In this document: positions 42,829-49,806 of the stretch, piece by piece | Layout: every line of letters begins with the position of its first letter | Numbering within the stretch: position 1 is the first letter of the stretch | Source of the DNA: Pelomonas baiyunensis | GTDB taxonomy: Bacteria; Pseudomonadota; Gammaproteobacteria; Burkholderiales; Burkholderiaceae_C | Length of the DNA stretch: 64,000 nucleotides | NCBI RefSeq assembly: GCF_043555935.1 | Contig: NZ_JBIGIB010000007.1 | Coordinates: 1-64,000, forward strand | Direction of reading: 5' to 3' | Made by a program: the position numbers and the translations under genes | The notes under the pieces: generated by a model | Seen by the model: only the letters and a program-made list of their open reading frames with translations | Told to the model about the DNA's origin: nothing | Databases searched by the model: none

Positions 42829-42845
42829 AAGTAATATGGTTACTT
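42829..42845. promoter_or_regulatory. palindromic operator candidate upstream of edd
   Basis: AAGTAA-TATGG-TTACTT is a perfect 6-bp dyad with a 5-base spacer, located 47 bases before the edd start. Its core GTAAT-N3-GTTAC resembles the HexR operator shape (TGTAAT-N3-ATTACA) known for Entner-Doudoroff genes, but the outer bases differ. GntR-type regulators are an alternative. Its AT-rich composition stands out from the surroundings. Confidence 0.5.
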
Positions 42846-42892
42846 AAATCCGCAAGAGCCAGTTACGACAGCAAGGCTCAGGAGACACAGAC

Positions 42893-44722
42893 ATGCATTC
42901 CATCCTCCAAGACGTCACCGCACGCATCCGCGAGCGCAGCTCGAAGCTGCGGGGTGACTACCTGGCCCGCATCGACCAACAAGCCCACCGCCAGCGTGGG
43001 TTCGAGCGCATGGGCTGCGCCAATGTGGCCCACGCTGTGGCAGCGCTGCCGGCCCACGACAAGCTGCGCATCGTGGCCGAGAAAGCACCGCACCTCGCGG
43101 TGGTGACGGCCTACAACGACATGCTGTCGGCCCACCAGCCGTACGAAGGCTACCCCGCGCAGATTCGCGCCGAGGCGCACCGGCTGGGCGCGACCGTGCA
43201 GGTGGCGGGCGGTGTGCCGGCCATGTGCGATGGCGTGACGCAAGGCCTCCCGGGCATGGAGCTGAGCCTGTTCTCGCGCGACACCATCGCGATGAGCACC
43301 GCCATTGCGTTGACGCACGATGTGTTCGACGCGGCCCTGCTGCTGGGCATCTGCGACAAGATCGTGCCCGGTTTGCTGATCGGCGCATTGCACTTCGGCC
43401 ACCTGCCGTGCGTGTTCGTGCCTGCCGGCCCGATGAGCTCCGGCATCTCCAACAGCGAGAAAGCCAAGGTGCGCGAGTTGTACGCGCAGGGCAAGGTGGG
43501 GCGAGATGAGTTGCTCAAGAGTGAGTCCGCGGCTTACCACGGCGCCGGCACCTGCACCTTCTACGGCACGGCCAACAGCAACCAGATGCTGCTGGAAGCC
43601 ATGGGCCTGCACGTGCCGGGCAGCGCCTTCGTGCATCCGCACGACGACCTGCGCGGCGCCCTCACGCGGGAGGCCGTGGCGGCAGCGCTGAACATCAGCG
43701 GCCGTGTGGCGGGTCAAGCGGCCAAGCCCATTGGCCACGTTGTGGACGAGCGCTGCATCGTCAACGCCATGGTGGCCTTGTTGGCCACCGGGGGCTCCAC
43801 CAACCACCTCATCCACTGGGTGGCGGTGGCGCGGTCGGCCGGCATCTTGATCAACTGGACGGATTTCTCCGACCTGTCGGCCGTGGTGCCCTTGCTGGCC
43901 CGCGTGTACCCCAACGGCAGCGCCGACGTGAACCAATTTCAGGCCGCTGGCGGCCCGGGTTTCGTGATCCGTGAGTTGCTGGACGCCGGCCTGATGCACG
44001 AAGACGTGCTGAGCGTTGCGGGCGACACGCTGCGCCCCTACACCTGGGTGCCCCAGGCCGTGGGGCAGGGCGGCGAGGTGGTGCGCGAAGCGCTGCCCGC
44101 AGCCAGTGGCGACGACGCCGTGGTGCGCACGGCCACCGCGCCGTTCAGCGCGACGGGTGGCCTGAAGCTGCTGGACGGCAACCTGGGCCGTGCCGTCATC
44201 AAGGTGTCGGCCGTGCCGGAAGATCGCCACACGGTGGAAGCCCCGTGCCGCATCTTCACCACGCAGGAAGCCATGCTCGCCGCCTTCAAAAACGGCGAGT
44301 TGGAGCGTGATGTGGTGGTGGTGGTTCGGTTCCAGGGGCCGCACGCCAACGGCATGCCTGAACTGCACAAACTCACGCCCCCGCTGGCCGTACTGCAGGG
44401 CAAGGGCTTCAAGGTGGCGCTGGTGACGGACGGCCGCATGAGCGGGGCGTCAGGCAAGGTGCCGGCCGCCATCCATGTCAGCCCCGAGGCGCTGGCGGGT
44501 GGCCCGTTGGCGCGCCTGCAGGACGGAGATGTGGTGCGGGTGTGCGCCGTCACCGGTCAGTTGACCGCGCTGGTGAGCGAGGCCGATTGGGCTGCGCGCC
44601 CGGTGGCCACGCTGGATCCGGCCGAAGCCCTCGTCAACGCCCACGGCCTGGGCCGCGACCTGTTTGCCGGCATGCGCCGCAACGTCCTGAGCGCCGAAGA
44701 GGGCGCTTGCACCTGGTTGTGA
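42893..44722 (+). CDS. edd: phosphogluconate dehydratase
   Basis: Edd converts 6-phosphogluconate to KDPG, the first committed Entner-Doudoroff step. The 609-residue IlvD/Edd protein is full length; CDGVTQG (iron-sulphur Cys), GICDKIVPGLLIGAL, GTCTFYGTANSNQMLLEAMGLHVPGSAF, ALLATGGSTNHLIHWVA and VTDGRMSGASGKVPAAIH are conserved. The start has GGAG upstream (CAGGAGACACAGAC). A palindromic operator candidate lies 47 bases upstream. eda follows after 14 bases. Confidence 0.97.
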   Translation: MHSILQDVTARIRERSSKLRGDYLARIDQQAHRQRGFERMGCANVAHAVAALPAHDKLRIVAEKAPHLAVVTAYNDMLSAHQPYEGYPAQIRAEAHRLGATVQVAGGVPAMCDGVTQGLPGMELSLFSRDTIAMSTAIALTHDVFDAALLLGICDKIVPGLLIGALHFGHLPCVFVPAGPMSSGISNSEKAKVRELYAQGKVGRDELLKSESAAYHGAGTCTFYGTANSNQMLLEAMGLHVPGSAFVHPHDDLRGALTREAVAAALNISGRVAGQAAKPIGHVVDERCIVNAMVALLATGGSTNHLIHWVAVARSAGILINWTDFSDLSAVVPLLARVYPNGSADVNQFQAAGGPGFVIRELLDAGLMHEDVLSVAGDTLRPYTWVPQAVGQGGEVVREALPAASGDDAVVRTATAPFSATGGLKLLDGNLGRAVIKVSAVPEDRHTVEAPCRIFTTQEAMLAAFKNGELERDVVVVVRFQGPHANGMPELHKLTPPLAVLQGKGFKVALVTDGRMSGASGKVPAAIHVSPEALAGGPLARLQDGDVVRVCAVTGQLTALVSEADWAARPVATLDPAEALVNAHGLGRDLFAGMRRNVLSAEEGACTWL

Positions 44723-44736
44723 ACACGGAAAACCTC

Positions 44737-45357
44737 ATGCTCGACACCCTCAGCCTCGCCAGCCTCGGCCCCGTCATTCCCGTCATCGTCATCCAACGCC
44801 TGGAAGACGCCGTGCCGCTGGCCGAAGCGCTGGTGGCTGGTGGCGTGAAGGTGCTGGAAGTGACGCTGCGCACGCCGGTGGCCCTGCAGGCCATGGAAGC
44901 CATGGCCAAGGTGCCGGGCGCCATCGTCGGCGCCGGCACGCTGCGCAGCCCGCAAGACGCCATCAACGCCAAGAACGCGGGCTGCCAGTTCGGCGTGAGC
45001 CCGGGCTTCACCGATGCGCTGGCCGGCGCGTGCCAGTCCGCCGGCCTGCCGCTGCTGCCCGGCGTCAGCACTGCGTCGGAGGTGATGCAAGCCAACGCCG
45101 CCGGCTACCACTTCCTGAAGCTGTTCCCCGCCGTGGCCGTGGGCGGCATCAATCTGCTGAAAGCCTTGAGCGGACCGTTCCCGGACGTGGCGTTCTGCCC
45201 GACGGGCGGCATCTCGCTGGAAACGGCACCGCAATTCCTGAAGCTGCCCAACGTGAAGGTCTGCGGCGGCTCGTGGCTCACGCCGCAAGACGCGGTGGAC
45301 ACCAAGGATTGGGGCCGCATCACGCAGCTCGCCCGCGAAGCCTCGGCCCTGCGCTGA
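44737..45357 (+). CDS. eda: KDPG aldolase
   Basis: Eda splits KDPG into pyruvate and glyceraldehyde 3-phosphate. The 206-residue class I aldolase has the catalytic Glu41 (LEVTLRTPVAL) and the Schiff-base Lys128 (GYHFLKLFPA), plus VGAGTLRSPQDA, GVSPGF, PLLPGVSTASEVMQA and FCPTGGIS. It follows edd by 14 bases and is surely in the same operon. No glucose-6-phosphate dehydrogenase or glucokinase gene is in the window. Confidence 0.97.
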   Translation: MLDTLSLASLGPVIPVIVIQRLEDAVPLAEALVAGGVKVLEVTLRTPVALQAMEAMAKVPGAIVGAGTLRSPQDAINAKNAGCQFGVSPGFTDALAGACQSAGLPLLPGVSTASEVMQANAAGYHFLKLFPAVAVGGINLLKALSGPFPDVAFCPTGGISLETAPQFLKLPNVKVCGGSWLTPQDAVDTKDWGRITQLAREASALR

Positions 45358-45392
45358 AGCCTTGCCCCTGAGGCGAGGTTGTTGCGAAGCGG

Positions 45393-45412
45393 GCGCCGGT
45401 TGCATCCGGCGC
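45393..45412. repeat. hairpin after eda
   Basis: GCGCCGG-TTGCAT-CCGGCGC forms a perfect 7-bp stem with a 6-base loop, 36 bases beyond the eda stop. It has no T-run, so it is a weak terminator candidate, possibly aided by rho. It lies in the 152-bp gap before the convergent hypothetical gene. Confidence 0.4.
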
Positions 45413-45444
45413 TGCGGCGCCTGGACCGTAACGCACAGGCGCCA

Positions 45445-45471
45445 CTCAGACCGTTCAGACCGCTCAGACCG
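45445..45471. repeat. three tandem copies of a 9-bp repeat
   Basis: The unit (C/T)TCAGACCG occurs three times head to tail with one variable base. It lies between eda and the convergent hypothetical gene, outside coding sequence. Such a short array can change copy number by slippage; no function is evident. Confidence 0.7.
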
Positions 45472-45509
45472 CCCCGGAGCGGCTGACGCGCCATGAGCGC
45501 CGCTTCCGG

Positions 45510-45923
45510 TCAGGCGGCCAGCCGTTGCTCCGGCATACGCGCCGCGCTGCGCGCCCCGGCCCGCAACGCATCCAGCACCGGCCCTTGCCAGGGCAACAGG
45601 TACACCAGCGTGGCCAGCGTTGCGCGGCGGCGTGACGACAGCAGCGGCCGGCCCCGCTCGTCCACCAGCAGCACGTTGGACCGCACGTTCAACGGGTCGG
45701 CCTGCACCACGGTGCCCTCGGTCATCTCCACCCAGTCCCACTCCACCCAGGCCCGGGCGTCGGCATAGACGCGCTCCCACCGGGTGGAGCCGCTCAAGCG
45801 TCCATCGCTGGCACGCCCCGCATGCGTGCTGGTTTGGGCATAGCGAACATCCAGCGCTTCGCTCGACAGCGCCGACGCGGGCCAGCAAACACTGCCCACG
45901 GGCAGGCGAATCAGATGGGGCAT
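45510..45923 (-). CDS. hypothetical protein, unrecognised
   Basis: A 137-residue protein from ATG 45923, which has a clear GAGGAG ribosome site. I do not recognise a family. It is soluble, without signal or membrane segment. The middle part (RVYADARAWVEWDWVEMTEGTVVQADPLNVRSNVLLVDERGRPL) reads as alternating beta strands, and the C-terminus is Arg/Ala-rich. It converges with eda and diverges from the LuxR gene; the 101-bp gap to luxR carries the first lux-box-like 20-mer. Confidence 0.65.
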   Translation of the reverse strand: MPHLIRLPVGSVCWPASALSSEALDVRYAQTSTHAGRASDGRLSGSTRWERVYADARAWVEWDWVEMTEGTVVQADPLNVRSNVLLVDERGRPLLSSRRRATLATLVYLLPWQGPVLDALRAGARSAARMPEQRLAA

Positions 45924-45989
45924 GAAGTCTCCTCTCAATCCTTGGCAGGGGATGGGAAGGAAGTCTCTGGTTACGGCACTTCTCGAACA

Positions 45990-46009
45990 AGCTGGCAGAC
46001 TTGTCAGGT
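45990..46009. promoter_or_regulatory. lux-box-like 20-mer upstream of the LuxR gene
   Basis: AGCTGGCAGACTTGTCAGGT is an imperfect dyad (CTG and CAG arms, CA/TG inside) with the length and end pattern of lux boxes. It ends 15 bases before the luxR start codon. It shares 15 of 20 bases, including a central AGACTTG, with a second element just downstream of the gene. Position near the start codon suggests autoregulation. Confidence 0.5.
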
Positions 46010-46024
46010 ATCGTGCGCGCCCCA

Positions 46025-46738
46025 ATGGACTACCAGCAACTCATCGACGTCGGGCTGAGCGAGGATTTCGCCAGCTTTGAGCGCCGCCTCGTGGCGACGG
46101 CGGATGCGATGGGGTTTCCGCTGATTTCGGGCGTATTGACGCGGGGCAAGTTCGACGACCCTACGGTCCAGATTACTTCGCTCGGTAACACGCCAAAGGG
46201 CTATCTTCAGGCTGCAAAAGACCTCGGAGATGTCCGCAGAGATCCGGTGATGTCGAGTCTCATGACCCAGTTGGTTCCGGTTACCTACGATCAAAGTACT
46301 TACGTTCGCTCTGGCGTTTCAGACTTGTGGGACTTGCAAGCCTCGTATGGGTACAAGACTGGCATCGCTGTGAAGCTTCATCTTCCTGGCGACCGCCATT
46401 TCCTCCTTGGGGTCGATCGAGATGAGGCGCTGCCTGCCGCCGGGCCGCAGTTGATGCAGATGATTGCCGGCTTGCAATTGCTAGCGGCTCATGCGTTGAC
46501 AGCGGCTGATCGGCTATTGACGCCGGCCACAAACGGCTCGGCTTTACCTCATTTGACGAAGCGCGAGATGGATGTCCTTGGTTGGACTTCGCAAGGAAAA
46601 ACAGCTTGGGAAGTCAGCATCATCCTTGGAATGAGTGAAAAGACGGTCAACTTTCACTTGGGTAACGCCATGCGAAAGTTGGGAGTCACGTCGAAACACC
46701 AAGCCGTGCTACGGTGCGTCGCTGCTGGTGTTCTATGA
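46025..46738 (+). CDS. LuxR-type regulator with autoinducer-binding domain (orphan)
   Basis: A 237-residue LuxR-family protein. The N-terminal half (about 15-160) is autoinducer-domain-like, with the conserved Asp in RRDPVM (Asp73) and a ligand-domain tail IAVKLHLPGDRHFLLGVDRD. The C-terminal HTH (about 175-235) is classical: LTKREMDVLGWTSQGKTAWEVSIILGMSEKTVNFHLGNAMRKLGV. By eye, positions equivalent to the acyl-homoserine-lactone pocket Trp57 and Tyr61 of TraR are Tyr60 and Ala64 here, so the ligand may differ. No luxI-type synthase gene is nearby. Base composition is visibly more AT-rich than the neighbours, suggesting acquisition. Two related lux-box-like sites flank it. Confidence 0.87.
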   Translation: MDYQQLIDVGLSEDFASFERRLVATADAMGFPLISGVLTRGKFDDPTVQITSLGNTPKGYLQAAKDLGDVRRDPVMSSLMTQLVPVTYDQSTYVRSGVSDLWDLQASYGYKTGIAVKLHLPGDRHFLLGVDRDEALPAAGPQLMQMIAGLQLLAAHALTAADRLLTPATNGSALPHLTKREMDVLGWTSQGKTAWEVSIILGMSEKTVNFHLGNAMRKLGVTSKHQAVLRCVAAGVL

Positions 46739-46779
46739 ACAGTCAATCCGGCAACCTAGAAGACTTGCTAGGTTTCTAG
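46735..46779 (+). CDS. possible 14-residue ORF coupled to the LuxR gene
   Basis: ATG at 46735 overlaps the luxR stop codon (ATGA) and reads MNSQSGNLEDLLGF before TAG. It contains the second lux-box-like element. It may simply be chance; no function is claimed. Confidence 0.15.
   Translation: MNSQSGNLEDLLGF
46754..46773. promoter_or_regulatory. lux-box-like 20-mer downstream of the LuxR gene
   Basis: ACCTAGAAGACTTGCTAGGT has perfect 6-bp arms (ACCTAG/CTAGGT) around AAGACTTG, the dimensions and ACCT...AGGT ends of a lux box; one further base pair extends each arm. It lies 15 bases beyond the luxR stop and about 60 bases before a small ORF at 46837, a typical distance for an activator site. 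The RNA could also fold into a hairpin, but no T-run follows. Confidence 0.55.
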
Positions 46780-46836
46780 GGGGGCAAAAGGAGCGACAGT
46801 CTGACCATAGCTTGACTGTTGACTCATAGGCCCGAC

Positions 46837-46893
46837 ATGACCCTCTTCCAAATCATCCTAGAGACGCTCGGTCTTCCCCGCCTTGGGGGCTGA
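46837..46893 (+). CDS. possible 18-residue peptide ORF
   Basis: ATG at 46837 reads MTLFQIILETLGLPRLGG then TGA. It is the first ATG after the lux-box-like element that opens any sizable frame. It is hydrophobic at the start and ends in Gly-Gly. There is no strong ribosome site. The 223-bp stretch from luxR to the next gene otherwise contains nothing I recognise. Confidence 0.2.
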   Translation: MTLFQIILETLGLPRLGG

Positions 46894-46961
46894 TTTGCTC
46901 CCATCTACTCGCCTCGGGTTTTGCGGGCTGCTCGCTTAATGCGGTCCGTTAGCCGATTCGG

Positions 46962-47216
46962 ATGACTAGCAAGACTGTGTCCATCTCCGCCGAAACCTAC
47001 GCCCGTCTGCTCAGCCTGGCCGATCACGCGCCGGTGGATTGCCTGACGTTGGCGCCGCGGACTTTGGCGCATGCCAAGACCCTGGGCTACAACCTGATCG
47101 GCCAGATTCGCGGTGCCCCCAGTCACCGGCTGACGGCTGACATGGGAGCAGACCGCGCGGCTGAGCTGATGCGTGCGCTGGTGGCCTTCGGGATGCGGCA
47201 GCCCGAACCTGTTTGA
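46962..47216 (+). CDS. small hypothetical protein, unrecognised
   Basis: An 84-residue soluble protein (MTSKTVSISAETYARLLSLADHAPVDCLTLAPRTL). The opening resembles antitoxin-like or ribbon-helix-helix N-termini (VSISAETYARLLSLA), but the rest does not continue as a known family, and no toxin gene adjoins it. Its ribosome site is weak. A good intrinsic terminator follows it, which supports it being a real transcription unit. Confidence 0.55.
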   Translation: MTSKTVSISAETYARLLSLADHAPVDCLTLAPRTLAHAKTLGYNLIGQIRGAPSHRLTADMGADRAAELMRALVAFGMRQPEPV

Positions 47217-47244
47217 GGCAGGCGATTCCCCATCACTCCTGTCG

Positions 47245-47276
47245 GCCCGGGGCGCTTCGGTGTTCCGGGCTTTTTT
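47245..47276 (+). terminator. rho-independent terminator
   Basis: GCCCGG (47245-47250) pairs with CCGGGC (47265-47270); the inner part pairs imperfectly around a TTCG tetraloop (47256-47259). Six T residues follow (47271-47276). It lies 29 bases beyond the 84-residue gene and before the CAT-like gene. Confidence 0.85.
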
Positions 47277-47303
47277 GTGCCTCGGCCGTGCGAGCATGTG
47301 GCC

Positions 47304-47951
47304 ATGCAAGACCGCCTGATTCCCCTCGACACCTGGCCCCGCCGCGCCGCGCTGGCGCACTTTCGGCACATGGCGCAGCCGGCGTTCAGCGTCACGGTGC
47401 CGGTGGATGTGACTGGCCTGCGGGAACGCGCCGCGGCGCGCGGTGCAACACCGTGGCTGGCCTACCACCATGCCGCGCTGGAAGCCGCCAACCGCGTGGC
47501 GCCGATGCGGCAGGGCCTGATCCACGACGGCACGGCGGTGCGTGAATTTGCGGCCATCCACGCCAGCACAACCGTGCTGCGCCAGGACGGCAGCTTCGGG
47601 TTTTTGACGCTCCCGCGCGCCCCCGACCTGGCCCGGTTTGCCAGCGATGCCCGCGCCCGGTTGCCCCGGGTGCGTGAGTCCAGCGGTGACCTGTTTGCCG
47701 GCGACGACCCCGGCGAGGTGCGCGTGGAAACGCTGGTGCACATGACCGCCTTGCCGTGGCTGCCGTTCACGGCCTTCACGCATGCGCGAGGGCAGGGCGA
47801 CGACCGGCCCAAGGTGGCCTTCGGGCGTTTCACCGATCAGGGCGGCCGCTTGCTCATGCCAGTCGCGGTGGATGTGCACCATGCCCTGTGCGACGGCGTG
47901 CACGTGGGCGAGTTCTTTGAGCACTTTCAGGCCTTGCTCGACGCGGTGTGA
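47304..47951 (+). CDS. chloramphenicol acetyltransferase-like protein
   Basis: A 215-residue protein of the trimeric CAT fold. The acyltransferase motif HHALCDG (192-198) carries the catalytic His193; PWLPFTAFTHA resembles the chloramphenicol-pocket strand of CAT, and RLIPLDTWPRRAALAHFRHM matches the CAT N-terminus. Chromosomal CAT-like proteins of this sort often do not give resistance, and other acyl acceptors are possible. ATG at 47304 begins the family-typical sequence. It stands alone between a terminator and the DUF2235 gene. Confidence 0.8.
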   Translation: MQDRLIPLDTWPRRAALAHFRHMAQPAFSVTVPVDVTGLRERAAARGATPWLAYHHAALEAANRVAPMRQGLIHDGTAVREFAAIHASTTVLRQDGSFGFLTLPRAPDLARFASDARARLPRVRESSGDLFAGDDPGEVRVETLVHMTALPWLPFTAFTHARGQGDDRPKVAFGRFTDQGGRLLMPVAVDVHHALCDGVHVGEFFEHFQALLDAV

Positions 47952-48065
47952 ACCTGCGGCGGGCGCAGGTGCTGAGCGCGTGCTCGCTGCGCTGCACCTC
48001 CGTTGAAATGAGGTTGTGACGGGGGTGACAGGGTGCAAGACTGCCGCCGCCCGGAGACCCACCCC

Positions 48066-49787
48066 ATGACCACCCCTCGCCAACTGGTGCTGCTGTGTGA
48101 CGGCACCAACAACAACCTCAGCGGCCGCCATGCCGACACGCACGTCGTGTTGCTGGCTGAACTGCTGCGCCGCTACCCGTCGGACCAGCGCTTGGTGTAT
48201 TACGACCCGGGCGTGGGCAACCCCGGCCAGCTGCCCGGCACCACGGTGGCCGACCAGGTGCGCCGGGCGCTGGACCGCATCGACGGCCTGGCCTTCGGGC
48301 GCGGGCTGTACGACAACATTGCCGAGGGCTACCGTTTCCTCATGGCGCATTGGCGCCCGGGCGACCAGATCTTTGTGTTCGGCTTCTCGCGCGGCGCTTT
48401 CACGGCGCGGTCGATTGCGGGTTTGGTGAATGCCTTCGGCATCATCGACAGCCAGCAAGACACGCTGGTGTCCAGCCTCGTGGCCACCTACTTTTCACAC
48501 CCGTCGCCCGAGCGGCAGGCCATCACGGCGCAGGCGGCTCGCTTGTTTGGGCAGGGCAGTGCGCCGCAGCAGTGGCCTGAAATCCACTTCGTGGGCGTGT
48601 GGGACACCGTGGCCAGCGTGGGTTTGCCGCCGTTCGGGCTGAAGATCACCGCCAAGCCGGACTTGGCCGGCAAGCATTTCCGGCATGTGCGCCATGCGCT
48701 GGCACTGGACGAGCAGCGTGCGCAGTTCCTGCCCCGCGCCTATGAGCAAGACGATGGCGAGTTCCGCATGGCGCAAGGCGGCACCGGGACGGTTCGGCAG
48801 TGTTGGTTTCGCGGCTCGCATTGCGATGTGGGCGGCGGCAATCCGTACGCGCAAAGCGAGTTGTCGCGGGCACCCTTTGCATGGATGCTCGGCGAAGCGC
48901 TGGCTTGTGGCCTGGAGTTGCCCGCCAGGGCAGGGGAGCCGGTGCTCCGCACGGAGGCCGACGTGTTGGCCTTTCTGCCGACGCTGGACCCGCACCCGCC
49001 CGAGCGCTTGGGGCCGTGCATTCACAGCGAAACCCACGCCAACCCGTTGTGGGCATTGACCGGCCTGAAGGTGCGCGACACGCGCCACGCCGCGGTCGAC
49101 ACCGAAGCGCTGCCGCGCCCCACGGCCATGAGCGTTCACCCGTCGGTGCTCGCTTGGAAGTTTCCGTACCCCACGCACACGGTCTGGGCTTCATGGCAGC
49201 CACGCGCCGTGGGCTGGCAGTTGGCGGGCTGGGTTGTACTTGCCTGCTGGATGGTGCTGATGGGCCTGCAACTGGTGCCGCCTACCGGCTCCTGGCTCGA
49301 CCCGACGGTGTGGGGTCAGGCCCTGCAGGCCAATGCCGCGCTGCAGTACTGGCAGTTCGGTTGGCCCGGCGAGGTGGGCTGGGCGTGCACCCCACGCCAG
49401 TGGGTCCATCCGGCACGAGCCCTGGCCATGGATGCGGTGTTGATTGGGCTGTACACCGCGCTGTTGGCGCCCGGGGTGTGCCGGGCGTTCGCCCATCACG
49501 CGGGTTTGATTGCGTTGGGCAACACGCCCTCGCGCTGGCTCAACCGTGCTGGCTGGGCGCTGCCCTTGGCAGTGGGCGCCGACCTGGTGGAAGACGGCGT
49601 GAGCGCCCTGTGCCTGTGGTGGCTGACCGACGCCCCCGGCGATGCGCTGTGGCTCTGGTTGCCGCGGCTGGTTTTGGCGGCGGCGAGCGTGGCGAAATGG
49701 GTGGGGCTGCTGGGCGTGGCGGCGCTGATCGGCTCTGCCGTTGTCCGCGGGGTCATGCGCCGTTTGTTCGGCCGCAGCAAGCCCTGA
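48066..49787 (+). CDS. DUF2235 alpha/beta hydrolase with C-terminal membrane domain
   Basis: A 573-residue protein. The N-terminal domain (about 1-330) is DUF2235: VLLCDGTNNNLSG at the start, the nucleophile elbow GFSRG (Ser108), and EIHFVGVWDTVASVG with the candidate acid. Related proteins include Tle1 phospholipase effectors of type VI secretion. Here the C-terminal third has four likely membrane helices (about 380-400, 447-468, 490-512, 525-560), so it is anchored rather than secreted. No vgrG, PAAR or immunity gene is nearby. The start ATG 48066 has a GGAG site. It may act on lipids of the inner membrane. Confidence 0.82.
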   Translation: MTTPRQLVLLCDGTNNNLSGRHADTHVVLLAELLRRYPSDQRLVYYDPGVGNPGQLPGTTVADQVRRALDRIDGLAFGRGLYDNIAEGYRFLMAHWRPGDQIFVFGFSRGAFTARSIAGLVNAFGIIDSQQDTLVSSLVATYFSHPSPERQAITAQAARLFGQGSAPQQWPEIHFVGVWDTVASVGLPPFGLKITAKPDLAGKHFRHVRHALALDEQRAQFLPRAYEQDDGEFRMAQGGTGTVRQCWFRGSHCDVGGGNPYAQSELSRAPFAWMLGEALACGLELPARAGEPVLRTEADVLAFLPTLDPHPPERLGPCIHSETHANPLWALTGLKVRDTRHAAVDTEALPRPTAMSVHPSVLAWKFPYPTHTVWASWQPRAVGWQLAGWVVLACWMVLMGLQLVPPTGSWLDPTVWGQALQANAALQYWQFGWPGEVGWACTPRQWVHPARALAMDAVLIGLYTALLAPGVCRAFAHHAGLIALGNTPSRWLNRAGWALPLAVGADLVEDGVSALCLWWLTDAPGDALWLWLPRLVLAAASVAKWVGLLGVAALIGSAVVRGVMRRLFGRSKP

Positions 49788-49806
49788 CGCCCAAGCCGGC
49801 CCGCGC

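Noticed and set aside
46739..46961. Remnant of a luxI-type synthase downstream of the LuxR gene
   Set aside because: Reading all frames on both strands I found no stretch resembling the conserved Arg/Asp/Glu pattern of LuxI proteins.
46735..46961. tRNA or small structured RNA in the gap after the LuxR gene
   Set aside because: No cloverleaf, no conserved T-loop sequence, and no recognised RNA family pattern.
48066..49787. Type VI secretion lipase effector
   Set aside because: The protein has four C-terminal membrane helices and there is no vgrG, PAAR, Hcp or immunity gene nearby.
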